A stretch of DNA of 64,000 nucleotides, from positions 248,001-312,000 of the forward strand of contig OZ241860.1 in the NCBI GenBank assembly GCA_965203195.1, read 5' to 3'. Numbering within the stretch: the first letter of the stretch is position 1; every line of letters starts with the position of its first letter. The notes beneath the pieces were generated by a model that did no database searches, was not told the origin of the DNA, and saw only the letters and a program-made list of their open reading frames with translations. The translations under genes were made by a program, and so were the position numbers. This DNA is from Bin87 sp965203195 (GTDB lineage Bacteria > Chloroflexota > Dehalococcoidia > Lucifugimonadales > UBA3495). Below are positions 40,842-49,916 of the stretch, piece by piece.

Positions 40842-41081
40842 ATGATTGAGTACAGTCCACACGCCAGAGAGCGGATGGCCGAGCAGGGAATATCGGAAGA
40901 ATGGGTCGCGCTTTGTCTATCCGATCCGGACCGGATTGAACCCGACCCGAAACCGGACCGCATCCGCTTTTTGCGCTGCATTCCTGGAAAGCGGCGCCCT
41001 TTCCGGGTAGTGGTGCGTATCCGGCAGCGCAATTTTGTCATTACCGTACATCCTGACCGGAGGTTGGTATGTCCGCAATAA
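40842..41081 (+). CDS. DUF4258-family small protein (putative toxin)
   Basis: 79 residues: MIEYSPHARERMAEQGISEEWV at the start and FRVVVRIRQRNFVITVHPDRR near the end. This matches the DUF4258 pattern (H-A-x-x-R-M-x-x-R/Q-x-I ... V-T-V), a RelE-like small fold often found beside DUF2283 proteins as a presumed toxin-antitoxin pair. The following gene overlaps it by 13 bases and begins with a DUF2283-like segment. The function is inferred from that pairing; no experiment-based role can be claimed. Confidence 0.7.
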   Translation: MIEYSPHARERMAEQGISEEWVALCLSDPDRIEPDPKPDRIRFLRCIPGKRRPFRVVVRIRQRNFVITVHPDRRLVCPQ

Positions 41082-41791
41082 CTCAACGCTTCCCCAGGAT
41101 AAGCCGCCACCCGGAGGCGATGGCGTTGAATTTCTCCGACCGGCGTCCTGAAGTCAGCCTGGAAATCGCCGCTAATTTCATCGTGGATTTCAGCGCTGAC
41201 GACGACATCACGGGGCTGGAAATTCTCTGGGATGATGCTGACCGGGCGGGTTCCGAATCGGCATTGCTGGCGTTTGGCATATTCGGCGCCGCAGTGGTCT
41301 GGCTGGGATACCACTACGCCGCGCATTCCGGCCCCCAAATGCGCCGGGCCACGCTTCGGAAAGCAGAGCAGCTCATCTCCGCCGCCGGCCTGCGGCTGCT
41401 GGTCGCGCCCAGCACCCCAAACGGGCTGACTATTGCCGATGCTGGCGGGAAGCCGCTGCTTTGCGCCGATTTCCAGCATCAGCCCCGGCGCTTTTTAAAA
41501 ACCTGTTCCGCTGATCCGCCGGCTGCGCCGATGGAGGAAATCCGTTCTGCCATCAAGCGCCTCACTCAAAGCGTACTGCCGGCAAACCCCGGCACCATCG
41601 GCGTTGCGGTAGCCATCGACGAGAGCGACAATTTGCGCTGCAACTCGCCCATCCATCCCGGCCGGTGGCTTGCTTGGCGCGGCGCGGTGCTCCCCGGCGG
41701 CGGTCACGCCTCGGCGCACATCGCCATCCTCCCGCCCCAGAACTGCGCCTATCCCTGGCTGCCCCAACATTTCCTGGATTTCCCCGCGTGA
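41069..41791 (+). CDS. DUF2283-like protein with long C-terminal extension (putative antitoxin)
   Basis: 240 residues. Residues about 18-57 (ALNFSDRRPEVSLEIAANFIVDFSADDDITGLEILWDDA) look like DUF2283, usually a free-standing protein of about 60-80 residues. Here it is fused to about 180 further residues I do not recognise, with a conserved-looking core SAAGLRLLVAPSTPNGLTIADAGGKPLLCADF. ATG 41069 has GGAGG five bases upstream and overlaps the DUF4258 gene, so the two are coupled. The pair lies between pheS and pheT. The extension could be a second domain acquired by fusion. Confidence 0.6.
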   Translation: MSAITQRFPRISRHPEAMALNFSDRRPEVSLEIAANFIVDFSADDDITGLEILWDDADRAGSESALLAFGIFGAAVVWLGYHYAAHSGPQMRRATLRKAEQLISAAGLRLLVAPSTPNGLTIADAGGKPLLCADFQHQPRRFLKTCSADPPAAPMEEIRSAIKRLTQSVLPANPGTIGVAVAIDESDNLRCNSPIHPGRWLAWRGAVLPGGGHASAHIAILPPQNCAYPWLPQHFLDFPA

Positions 41792-41797
41792 ACCCCT

Positions 41798-44254
41798 ATG
41801 CTGATTCCATTCTCCTGGCTTTCCGAATATGTTGACATCGCCCTGCCGCCGGCGGAACTGGCCCACCGGCTGACGATGGCCGGCATTGAGGTGGGCGACG
41901 TCATCGTCCGCGGCGGCTGGGACGGCTGCGTGGTCGGCGCCGTCCGCGCCACCCGGCCTCACCCCAACGCGGATACGCTGACGCTCTGCGAAGTGGACCC
42001 CGGCGCCGGCGCCACCACCGTGGAGGTGGTCTGCGGCGCCCCCAATGTGGCCGCCGGCCAGAAAATCTGCTTCGCCCGCCCCGGCGCCAGCCTCCGCAAT
42101 ATGCATACCGGACGCCGGGAGGAACTCAAACCCGCCCGTATCCGCGGCATCCTGTCCGAAGGTATGATCTGCTCCGAAGCCGAGCTGGAAATCAGCGACG
42201 AACACGAGGGCATCATCGTACTGCCCGCGGACGCGCCGCTGGGCGCCCCGCTGGACGATGTGCTGGGCGATACCTTCCTGGAGCCGGAGCTAACCCCCAA
42301 CCGGGGCGACTGCCTGTCCATCCTCGGCATGGCGCGGGAAATCGGCGCCATCACCGGCCAGCTCGTGCGCGCGCCGTCCGTGGCCTATGACGAAGCCGGC
42401 CCGCCGGTGGACACCCTGGCGCAGGTCACCATCGCCGACCCCGACCTGTGCCTCCGCTACACCGCATCGGTCATCACCGGCATCAAAATCGGCCCCTCCC
42501 CCCACTGGCTGCAAGACCGCCTGGCCCGCGCCGGCCTGCGCCCCATCAACAATGTTGTAGATGTCACCAACTATGTGATGCTGGAGTTCAACCAGCCGCT
42601 GCACGCCTTTGACCTGGACACCGTGGCCGACCGTCATATCCTCGTGCGCCGCGCCGCCCCGGGCGAAAAGTTCACCACCCTGGACGGCGTGGAACGCATC
42701 CTGACCGCCGACAACCTGCTGATCGCCGACCCGGACAAGGCCATCGGCATCGGCGGCGTGATGGGCGGCGCCAACAGCGAAATCACCCCGTCCACTACCA
42801 GTATGCTGCTGGAATCGGCCACCTTTCACAGCCTGAACAACCGCCGCACGGCGTCCGACCTGAACCTGCGCACCGAAGCCAGCCTGCGCTTTGAAAAAGG
42901 GCTGCGCCCGGAGCTGGCGCCCATCGCCCTGCGCCGCGCCACCCAACTGATACTCCAGACCGCCGGCGGACAAGCCGCCGCCGGCATCATTGACGCCTAT
43001 CCCGCCGGCGACCGGCCCGTCGCCCCCGTTCCGTTGACGGTGGCCCGTCTCCGCCAGGTGCTGGGCATGGATCTGGACATCGCCCGCGCCGAAGCCGTGC
43101 TGGGCAGCCTGGGCATCGCCACCCGGCGCGCCGGGCCGGACGCTCTGGAAGCGGAGCCCCCCTACTGGCGCAGCGACATCGCCATTGAGGAGGATCTGAT
43201 TGAGGAAATCATCCGCATCATCGGCTACGATGAAGTGCCCACAACGATGCTCTCCTCCCCCATTCCCTACCACCGGCCCAACCCGATGACGGCCCTGAAG
43301 GATGCCTTGCGCGACGCCCTGGCCGCCGCCGGGATGCAGGAAACCATCAGCTACCCCCTGGTCAGCCCGGCGGATCTGGCGCGGTTGCGCGCCGCCGGCC
43401 CCGTACCGGACGCTGGCGACGCGCCCCTGCTCCGCATCGCCAACCCGATGTCCGCCGAACAGGATACAATGCGCCCCACACTGGCCGCCAGCATCCTGGA
43501 AACCCTGGCCTACAACCGGAACCATAACGACGGCGGTTTCCGCCTTTTTGAGGTGGGACGGGTTTTCATCCCGCAGCCCGACGGCCTGCCCCTGGAACGG
43601 GAACTGGCTGCCGGCGTAATGTCCGGCCCCCGCTACGACGCCAACTGGCATACCGCCGGAGATCTGCTGGACTTTTACGACCTGTCGGGGGCATTCACCG
43701 CCGCCCTGGAAAGGATGGGCATCGCCGCCTCATACGAAGCCGGCGATAACCCCCTCTTTCATCCCGGCCGCGCCGCGCGCATCAGCGCCGCCCGCATCAG
43801 CGCCAGCGGAACCGCGCCGGCCGGCATCGGCATCATCGGCGAACTGCACCCCGATGTCGCCGCCGCTTTTGACCTGGGCGAAGCCCCGGCGGTCTATTTT
43901 GAGCTGCGGCTGGACGATTTGCTGCGTGTATGGGCTGATGATGCTTCGTCCGAAAATCGTTTCCGTCCCCTTTCCCGCTTCCCCTCGGCCAACCGCGATC
44001 TGGCCCTGCTGGTTCCCGGCGCAACGCCGGCGGCGCGGGTGCAGCAACTCATTGAACGGGTGCGACTGGTGGAACGCGCCGAACTCTTTGATGTCTATGC
44101 GGGCGAAAACCTGCCGGCCGGTATGCGCTCGCTGGCCTTCCGCATCCGCTTCCGCGCCCCCGACCGGACGCTGACCGCGGACGAAGTGAACCGGGCCCTG
44201 AACGGTCTGACGCGGGCTTTGGAACGCGAAGCGGGGGCTGCGGTGCGGAGCTGA
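41798..44254 (+). CDS. pheT: phenylalanyl-tRNA synthetase beta subunit
   Basis: 818 residues, full length. It has the N-terminal tRNA-binding (EMAP-like) domain with HPNADTLTLCEVD, the B3/B4 editing domain, B5, and a C-terminal anticodon-binding FDX-ACB domain (PLSRFPSANRDLALLVP). It completes the PheRS alpha2-beta2 enzyme. It starts at ATG 41798, seven bases after the DUF2283-like gene, so the whole pheS-TA-pheT stretch may be one transcript. No frameshift or missing domain is seen. Confidence 0.96.
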   Translation: MLIPFSWLSEYVDIALPPAELAHRLTMAGIEVGDVIVRGGWDGCVVGAVRATRPHPNADTLTLCEVDPGAGATTVEVVCGAPNVAAGQKICFARPGASLRNMHTGRREELKPARIRGILSEGMICSEAELEISDEHEGIIVLPADAPLGAPLDDVLGDTFLEPELTPNRGDCLSILGMAREIGAITGQLVRAPSVAYDEAGPPVDTLAQVTIADPDLCLRYTASVITGIKIGPSPHWLQDRLARAGLRPINNVVDVTNYVMLEFNQPLHAFDLDTVADRHILVRRAAPGEKFTTLDGVERILTADNLLIADPDKAIGIGGVMGGANSEITPSTTSMLLESATFHSLNNRRTASDLNLRTEASLRFEKGLRPELAPIALRRATQLILQTAGGQAAAGIIDAYPAGDRPVAPVPLTVARLRQVLGMDLDIARAEAVLGSLGIATRRAGPDALEAEPPYWRSDIAIEEDLIEEIIRIIGYDEVPTTMLSSPIPYHRPNPMTALKDALRDALAAAGMQETISYPLVSPADLARLRAAGPVPDAGDAPLLRIANPMSAEQDTMRPTLAASILETLAYNRNHNDGGFRLFEVGRVFIPQPDGLPLERELAAGVMSGPRYDANWHTAGDLLDFYDLSGAFTAALERMGIAASYEAGDNPLFHPGRAARISAARISASGTAPAGIGIIGELHPDVAAAFDLGEAPAVYFELRLDDLLRVWADDASSENRFRPLSRFPSANRDLALLVPGATPAARVQQLIERVRLVERAELFDVYAGENLPAGMRSLAFRIRFRAPDRTLTADEVNRALNGLTRALEREAGAAVRS

Positions 44255-44373
44255 ACCGGCTCGTACCGGAAGCCGTCGCTATGGAAACCGAAAATCAATT
44301 GGAATCTGTTAGGATGGTCGGGATTGATCGAAACCCCGCGCCAGCTCCCCATATCCATACGGACGACTGCATT

Positions 44374-45798
44374 ATGACTACCACTCACCAGCGCTCCCCG
44401 ACCCGCCGCCACGTCCACGACGCCCACGGCGACGGCGACCACGAAAGCGTCCACGACCACACTCCCCGGCACAGCGGCCACGGCGCCGACCACGGCCACC
44501 ATCGCCACCACCGGCCCGGCGGCCATGCCGACGAGGATCTGCTGGAAGTGGAGGACGCCTTCGCCCGCATCATCGCCCATTTTGCGCCCCTGGATGCGGT
44601 GGAACTGCCCATTTCGGAATGCCTGGGCCTGGCCCTGGCCGAAGCCGTCCTTTCGCCGCTGAACCTGCCGCCCCTGGACAACTCGGCAATGGACGGCTAC
44701 GCCGTGCGCCACAACGATATTGCCGGCGCCGACGCCGCGCCGCCGTCCCTTGCGGTTATCGCCGCCGTGGCCGCCGGGCAGGTTCCCGACCGTTCCGTCG
44801 CCCCCGGCGCCGCCATCCGCATTATGACCGGCGCGCCGGTGCCCGACGGCGCGGATACGGTCATCCCATTTGAGGAAACGGACGAGCTGGAACGCCGCGC
44901 CGCCGGAACGCCGCTGGACCAAATCGTCATTCGCAAAGCCCTGCCCCGGGGCAGCAACGTGCGCCCCGCCGGCGAGGACGTGCGCGCCGGCATGGAAGTG
45001 CTGCCGGCCGGCGCTCCGGTTCGCCCCGCCGAGGCCGGCGTGCTGGCGTCCCTGGGCCTGGGCGCCGCCCGTGTCATCCGCCGCCCCGTAGTCGCCATCC
45101 TGTCCACTGGCGACGAACTGACGCCCGTAGGAGAACCCCTCGCTCCCGGACATATCTACGACAGCAACGGCGCCGGCCTGGCCGCCGCCGTAACCGTCGC
45201 CGGCGGCGTTCCCCAAGTCATCGGCATCGCGCGGGACAACCTGGACGACCTGCACCGCTGCATTGACGCCGCCGCCGGCGCCGACCTGCTGGTAACCTCC
45301 GCCGGCGTTTCCAAAGGCGACTACGATATGGTCAAGGATGTGCTGGAGCAGCGGGGCGATATGAACTTCTGGTCGGTGCGGATGCGCCCGGCCAAACCCC
45401 TGGCCTTCGGCCTGCTGCGCCGCGATGGCCGCCCGCCGCTGCCCTTACTGGGACTGCCGGGCAACCCGGTCAGCGCCCTGCTGGCCTTCGAAATGTTCGG
45501 CCGGCCGGCCATCCGCCGGATGCTGGGACGGGATCTGCTGGCGCGCCCCGCCGTTGAGGGCATCCTCACCGGCCCGATTTTCAACAACGACGGCCGCCGG
45601 GTGTACGCGCGGGTGTCGGTAGAACGACGCCACGGCGCCTGGTACGCCACCCCCACCGGGCCGCAGGGTTCCAACATTCTGACCTCCCTGTCCCTGGCCA
45701 ACGGGCTGGCCGTCTGCCCCGCCGATCTGCCGCGCAAAGACGCCGGGCAGGCCGTCAAAATCATTATGCTGGACTGGAACGAGGAGGTTGACCTGTGA
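44374..45798 (+). CDS. moeA: molybdopterin molybdenumtransferase MoeA with His-rich N-terminus
   Basis: 474 residues from ATG 44374. After a histidine-rich extension (residues about 11-50: HVHDAHGDGDHESVHDH ... HHRHHRPGGH), the MoeA core begins VEDAFARIIAHFAPL. Motifs PPLDNSAMDGYAV, IMTGAPVPDGADTVI, STGDEL and LPGNPVSA are diagnostic. It inserts molybdate into adenylated molybdopterin. The His-rich segment is unusual and could bind metal. An ATG at 44281 with GGAAG upstream is possible, but codons 44281-44373 do not match local codon use. It overlaps the next gene (GTGA). Confidence 0.93.
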   Translation: MTTTHQRSPTRRHVHDAHGDGDHESVHDHTPRHSGHGADHGHHRHHRPGGHADEDLLEVEDAFARIIAHFAPLDAVELPISECLGLALAEAVLSPLNLPPLDNSAMDGYAVRHNDIAGADAAPPSLAVIAAVAAGQVPDRSVAPGAAIRIMTGAPVPDGADTVIPFEETDELERRAAGTPLDQIVIRKALPRGSNVRPAGEDVRAGMEVLPAGAPVRPAEAGVLASLGLGAARVIRRPVVAILSTGDELTPVGEPLAPGHIYDSNGAGLAAAVTVAGGVPQVIGIARDNLDDLHRCIDAAAGADLLVTSAGVSKGDYDMVKDVLEQRGDMNFWSVRMRPAKPLAFGLLRRDGRPPLPLLGLPGNPVSALLAFEMFGRPAIRRMLGRDLLARPAVEGILTGPIFNNDGRRVYARVSVERRHGAWYATPTGPQGSNILTSLSLANGLAVCPADLPRKDAGQAVKIIMLDWNEEVDL

Positions 45799-46475
45799 CC
45801 ACCGCAACCGCAGTTGCCGCCAACAGCCCGCTGGCCGATTTGGAGTACCGCTTCAGCCTGGAGCGGCTGGATCAGCTCAACCGGGATCCGGCGCCGCTCC
45901 TGCTGGCGCGTCTCACCCCGAACTGCCCATCCTACGGTATGCGACCAACCGCAGTCGCCGACCCGTCCCGGCTGGTCAACGAAATCAGCTCCCGCTGCGC
46001 CGATGACGATACTTACATCCGCAGCGCCCTGCCCTTGCAGGAAATCGTCTTTCGCACCCTGCTGCTCAACGGCGGCGCGGCGATCACCCTGGCGGAACTG
46101 CACCAGGAGCTCACCGAGCGCTGGTCCACCCAAGTTCGCCCCATCACCGTTACCATGGCGGGCTTGAAACGAATCCTGGACAGCGACGAATTCTACGGCT
46201 TTGCCCTCGTTCCGCCCCCGGAACCGGAACCCGAGCCTGCCCCGGAACCGGCGCTGGTCGCATACGACCTGCCGGCGCTGGCGCCGTACGGCTTGGCCCC
46301 GTCCGGGCTGACCCCGTCCGGGCTGCCCTCGTCCGACGAAGCCCCGTTCGCGCCGGACGAACCGGACGAAGTTCCCGACTTCATCATTGCCGCCGCCTAT
46401 CGCCAGGATGACGACGATGATGACGATGACGACGACATCTTTGAGGATGACGACGACCTCGAGGAGGACGATTAG
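45795..46475 (+). CDS. unknown protein with poly-Asp C-terminal tail
   Basis: 226 residues, not recognised. The N-terminal 135 residues are an ordinary globular sequence with a helical region LPLQEIVFRTLLLNGGAAITLAELHQELTERW that resembles a winged-helix module. This is followed by a Pro/Glu repeat (PEPEPEPAPEPA) and by LAPSGL/TPSGLPS repeats. The tail is extremely acidic, with an uninterrupted run of ten Asp and a final EDDDDLEEDD. Its GTG start overlaps the moeA stop, so it is co-translated with moeA. The tail resembles the delta subunit of RNA polymerase in composition only. Confidence 0.65.
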   Translation: MTTATAVAANSPLADLEYRFSLERLDQLNRDPAPLLLARLTPNCPSYGMRPTAVADPSRLVNEISSRCADDDTYIRSALPLQEIVFRTLLLNGGAAITLAELHQELTERWSTQVRPITVTMAGLKRILDSDEFYGFALVPPPEPEPEPAPEPALVAYDLPALAPYGLAPSGLTPSGLPSSDEAPFAPDEPDEVPDFIIAAAYRQDDDDDDDDDDIFEDDDDLEEDD

Positions 46476-46566
46476 CCCGGAAACTTTCCGGGGGGCGGCG
46501 CCAGCCGGCCGCCCCTTGCCGGCCCGGCCGGATTTCACCCCATAGACCCCATAGAGCGAGGACACG

Positions 46567-47601
46567 ATGCGCTTTGGTTCCTTCGTTTTTCCCGTCAGCC
46601 ACCATCCCGAACGCGACGCCGCGGTTATTGACAGTACCCTGGAGGAGATACTGCTGGCCGAGCGCATCGGGATGCACTCGGTGTGGCTAACCGAGCATCA
46701 TTTTGACGGGGCGGCGGCGCACGCCGATCCGCTGGTGCTGGGCGCTGCGGTGGCGGCCCGCACCGCCCGCATCAAAATCGGGTTCGCGGTGGCCGAACTG
46801 GCCTTTCACCACCCCGTGCGCCTGGCCGTGCAAACCGCCCTGCTGGACAATTTGAGCCACGGACGCCTGATTGTCGGCACCGGACGCGGTTCCGCCTACA
46901 ACCACTACGAATATCTCGGCTTTGGCATCACTATGGCCGACGGTATCGCCCGGCTGGACGAAGCGGAGGAATTGCTGGTCAAAGCCTGGACGGGGCAGGA
47001 TTTGCACCATCAGGGCCAGTTTTGGGAAGTAAAGTTTCCCCAACTGCGGCCCCGTCCCTACCAGCAGCCGCACCCGCCGCTGATCCGGGCCTGCATCAGC
47101 GCCGCCTCGGTCATTAATATGGCGCGCATCGGGCGTCCGGTAATGATTGGCGTACAGACCCTGCCCACACTGCAAGAGCGTCTGGACAGCTACCGGGAGA
47201 CGATGCTGACCGCCGGCTTCGGCGCGCCTCAAACGGAAGCGGCGCTGGATCGTTGCTGGGCCTCGCGCGACCTGTTCATCGCGGACAGCTATGACGAAGC
47301 GCTGGAAATCGCCTCGGCCGGGTTTGAACGGGAACGCGTCCACTTCCGCCGGGCCCGGGAGCTGTACAACCCCGGCGGATTTCCGCCGCCGGATCCAAAC
47401 CGCCCGCCCCCGGCCGGCGAGGTTCTGGAGCACGCTTTCATCCTCGGCACGCCGGCGCAGGCCGCGGAACAGATCGCCGAGATGCGCGACATCGGCGTCC
47501 GCAACCTGATGCTGAAGCTGAATGTAGGCGAAATGGACACCGGGCAGGTGCAGAAGTCAATGCGGCTGTTTGGCGAAAAGGTGCTGCCCCATTTCGTCTG
47601 A
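46567..47601 (+). CDS. LLM-class flavin-dependent oxidoreductase
   Basis: 344 residues with the luciferase-like barrel: MRFGSFVFPVSHHP, HSVWLTEHHFDG, RTARIKIGFAVAELAFHHPVRLA and SHGRLIVGTGRGSAYNHYEY. It is a paralogue of the oxidoreductase at 14.6-15.7 kb but closer to the alkane-type luciferase branch. It would use reduced flavin to oxidise an unknown substrate. GAGG lies five bases before the ATG. No flavin reductase gene is adjacent. Confidence 0.88.
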   Translation: MRFGSFVFPVSHHPERDAAVIDSTLEEILLAERIGMHSVWLTEHHFDGAAAHADPLVLGAAVAARTARIKIGFAVAELAFHHPVRLAVQTALLDNLSHGRLIVGTGRGSAYNHYEYLGFGITMADGIARLDEAEELLVKAWTGQDLHHQGQFWEVKFPQLRPRPYQQPHPPLIRACISAASVINMARIGRPVMIGVQTLPTLQERLDSYRETMLTAGFGAPQTEAALDRCWASRDLFIADSYDEALEIASAGFERERVHFRRARELYNPGGFPPPDPNRPPPAGEVLEHAFILGTPAQAAEQIAEMRDIGVRNLMLKLNVGEMDTGQVQKSMRLFGEKVLPHFV

Positions 47602-47628
47602 CGCCGGGGCGCAACCACGCCGGGCGCA

Positions 47629-48204
47629 TCAGGCATAGGCGGAAAGCAGGGGCCCCACGGGCAGCTCCAAATCGGGGAAAGCGGCCGGCGTAAGCGTGTC
47701 GTCCAACCCCGGCCGGCTGATCTCGGTGTAGCGACCGTTTTCCGGTTGGGTATAAACCTCAACCGCCCGCCGCCTTTCCCGCGCCACCGCAATCCAGACT
47801 TCGGGGATGCCGGCGCGGGCGTAAGCCGGCAGCTTTTCGTAGCGGTCATACCCAACGGAGCTGTCGGCCACCTCAATCAACAGCAGCGCATCGTCGGGGC
47901 CGGGCATTCCGGTTTCGTAAAAGTCGGCGCGCTCCCGCAGCAGCATTACATCCGGTTGCGGCACGCTGTGTTCGCTCAGCCGCAACGGGCCCTGCACCCG
48001 CACAATAGCCCGGTCTCCGACGGATTGAACCATTCGCTTAGTGAATCGGTCCACGGTTGCGGCGTGGCGGTTGCCAATGGGGGCCATCTCAACTATCACT
48101 CCGTCCAGCAGCTCCACCCGGTCATCCCGGGTCAGGATGCCGGCCTCGGCCATGGCATAGTATTCATCAACCGTGAACCGTCGCGGTTCGGCCAAAGTTG
48201 CCAT
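47629..48204 (-). CDS. Uma2-family putative nuclease (copy 4)
   Basis: 191 residues, the standard Uma2 length. FTVDEYYAMAEAGILTRDDRVELLDGVIVEMAPIG is the family opening; QPDVMLLRER and LLLIEVADSSVGYDRYEKLPAYARAGIPEVWIA carry the PD and E positions of the nuclease-like fold. ATG 48204 is supported by alignment to the family start. It is convergent with the LLM gene and not close in sequence to copies 1-3. Confidence 0.9.
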   Translation of the reverse strand: MATLAEPRRFTVDEYYAMAEAGILTRDDRVELLDGVIVEMAPIGNRHAATVDRFTKRMVQSVGDRAIVRVQGPLRLSEHSVPQPDVMLLRERADFYETGMPGPDDALLLIEVADSSVGYDRYEKLPAYARAGIPEVWIAVARERRRAVEVYTQPENGRYTEISRPGLDDTLTPAAFPDLELPVGPLLSAYA

Positions 48205-48325
48205 TGTGAACCTGCCTTGTGAACTTGTCTTGTGAAACTGCCGGAAGGGGCGGCAACGCCCCGCGCCCGAAGGCGGCGCGGGCGGGCGGAATGCCCGGCG
48301 CGCCAGGCAACGTCGCCTGACGATG

Positions 48326-49492
48326 CTAAAGCGACCGCACCATCGCGTCCAGCCGTTCCAGCGCCTTGCTGATGTTTTCGGGGCTGTTGGCGTAGGAAAG
48401 CCGCACATAGCCCTCGCCGTATTTGCCGAAAGCGGCGCCGGAGAGAATGGCCACGCCGGCCTCCTGCATCGCCCGCTGCTCAAACTCGGCGCTGGTCAGG
48501 CCGGTGTCCTTGATGCTGGGGAAAGCGTAAAAAGCCCCCTCCGGTTCCGGGCAGTTGATGCCGGGAATGGCTTGCAGCCCGTCGGCGATCAGCCGGCGGC
48601 GGCGGGCGAACTCGGCGGCCATCGCCTGCACTTCATCCTGCGGCCCGTCCAGGGCGGCCACACCGGCGATCTGGCTGAACGACGCGGCGCAGGATACGCT
48701 GTTGGTCGCCAGCCGGGAAATGTGCGGAACCAGCTCCTCCGGCATAATGCCGTAGCCCAGTCGCCAGCCCGTCATCGCGTAGCTCTTGGAAAACCCGTCC
48801 AGGATTATGGTGCGGTGGGCCATCCCCGGCAGGGCGGCAATGCTGTAATGCTCGCCGGTGTACAGAATGTCCTTGTAGATTTCGTCGGACATCACATACA
48901 GATCCGGGTAGGAACGCGCCACCTCGGCCACGGTTTCCAGCTCGTCCCGCGTGAGGGCGGAACCGCAGGGATTTTCGGGGGAATTGAGGATGAGCAGCCG
49001 GGTGCGCTCGTTGACCAGTTCCGGCAGCAGGGACAGGTCGGGATGGTAGGCCCGTTCCTCCAGCAGGCGCATCGGCACGGCTTTGGCGCCGCTGAATTCA
49101 ATCATCGACTCGTAGATGGGAAAGCCGGGGTTGGGGTAGATGACCTCGGCGCCGGGTTCCGCCAGGGCCAACAGCGCGTAGAACATAATGGGCTTGGCCC
49201 CGGGGGTAACCACAACCTGCTCCCAGTGGGTGTCAATGCCCCGCACTTCGCGGCTGTTGCGGGCCACGGCCTGCCGCAGTTCCGGCAGACCGGGCGTAGG
49301 GCCGTAGTGCGTGTAGCCGTCTTGCAGAGCCTTGACGCCGGCCTGGACAATGTGTGCCGGGGTCTCAAAATCGGGCTCCCCGATTTCCAGGTGGATGATT
49401 TCGCGGCCCTGAGCTTCCAGGGCGCGGGCCCGCGCCAGCACTTCAAAAGCGGATTCGGTGCCCAGACGGCTCATTCGGGTGGCAACAGTCAT
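48326..49492 (-). CDS. class I/II pyridoxal-phosphate aminotransferase
   Basis: 388 residues of fold type I. IHLEIGEPDFETP at the start, NSPENPCGS, YVMSDEIYKD and the PLP-lysine region DGFSKSYAMTGWRLGYG are aspartate/aromatic-type aminotransferase signatures. It transfers an amino group between amino and keto acids; the donor cannot be specified. ATG 49492 has GAGG nine bases upstream, while the alternative at 49507 is too close to the same site. It is a single gene on this strand. Confidence 0.93.
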   Translation of the reverse strand: MTVATRMSRLGTESAFEVLARARALEAQGREIIHLEIGEPDFETPAHIVQAGVKALQDGYTHYGPTPGLPELRQAVARNSREVRGIDTHWEQVVVTPGAKPIMFYALLALAEPGAEVIYPNPGFPIYESMIEFSGAKAVPMRLLEERAYHPDLSLLPELVNERTRLLILNSPENPCGSALTRDELETVAEVARSYPDLYVMSDEIYKDILYTGEHYSIAALPGMAHRTIILDGFSKSYAMTGWRLGYGIMPEELVPHISRLATNSVSCAASFSQIAGVAALDGPQDEVQAMAAEFARRRRLIADGLQAIPGINCPEPEGAFYAFPSIKDTGLTSAEFEQRAMQEAGVAILSGAAFGKYGEGYVRLSYANSPENISKALERLDAMVRSL

Positions 49493-49514
49493 AGCGTCAT
49501 TCCTCAAAAACGGC

Positions 49515-49556
49515 GTTGACGGAACCGGGTTGATGAAACCGGGTTGACGGAACCGG
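49515..49556. repeat. 14-bp tandem repeat, three copies
   Basis: GTTGACGGAACCGG at 49515-49528 and 49543-49556 are identical; the middle unit (49529-49542) reads GTTGATGAAACCGG. It lies just upstream of the aminotransferase start on the opposite strand. Confidence 0.8.
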
Positions 49557-49850
49557 ATTGGCCGGTTGGCGCATCAGCCGGCCGGCCGCAGTCAGATTAC
49601 CACATCTGGCCCCCGGCGGGCCGCATTGGCGAAAGGCACAGCAACAGCCGGCCGTTTCAAACCGGCTCCATATACCGGCGTCGGCCATCGCCCGCTGGCC
49701 CTCCTTCCGGCAGTCCCCAGCCCGCGACCTCTTTGTAGTTGCCGCGCAGTTTTATTGTAGGTGGCGCTGCTGCCCACCCTGAACTCTGCCAGCGGTCACG
49801 CGCGCGGAGGCACACCAAAGGGGCGAGGTACACCAAACCGGACGGGCGGC

Positions 49851-49856
49851 TATAAT
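49851..49856 (+). promoter_or_regulatory. possible -10 element of the methyltransferase gene
   Basis: A TATAAT consensus 60 bases before the start, without a recognisable -35 hexamer at the right distance. Confidence 0.35.
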
Positions 49857-49916
49857 CCGTCCTGCCTTGCCGCTGGCCCGCCTTGCCGAAAGATACCCGA
49901 TAGAAGGATACCCGAT

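Larger units (their letters stand above)
49493..49916. other. divergent intergenic region with short repeats
   Basis: 424 bases between the leftward aminotransferase and the rightward methyltransferase. It holds a three-unit 14-base tandem repeat (49515-49556), two ACACCAAA-type direct repeats near 49812-49836, a TATAAT at 49851-49856 and a doubled ATACCCGATA just before the methyltransferase start. Short open frames here are not convincing genes. Confidence 0.6.

Noticed and set aside
41798..44254. Long minus-strand ORF over pheT (42290-43651)
   Set aside because: It is antisense to a full-length pheT and rich in Gly, Ala, Val and His without motifs.
44281..44373. Start of moeA at ATG 44281
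   Set aside because: Although GGAAG lies upstream, these codons differ from local usage. It remains a possible alternative.
49515..49556. 14-base repeats as a phage attachment site
   Set aside because: They are adjoining copies, with no integrase gene or tRNA at the site.
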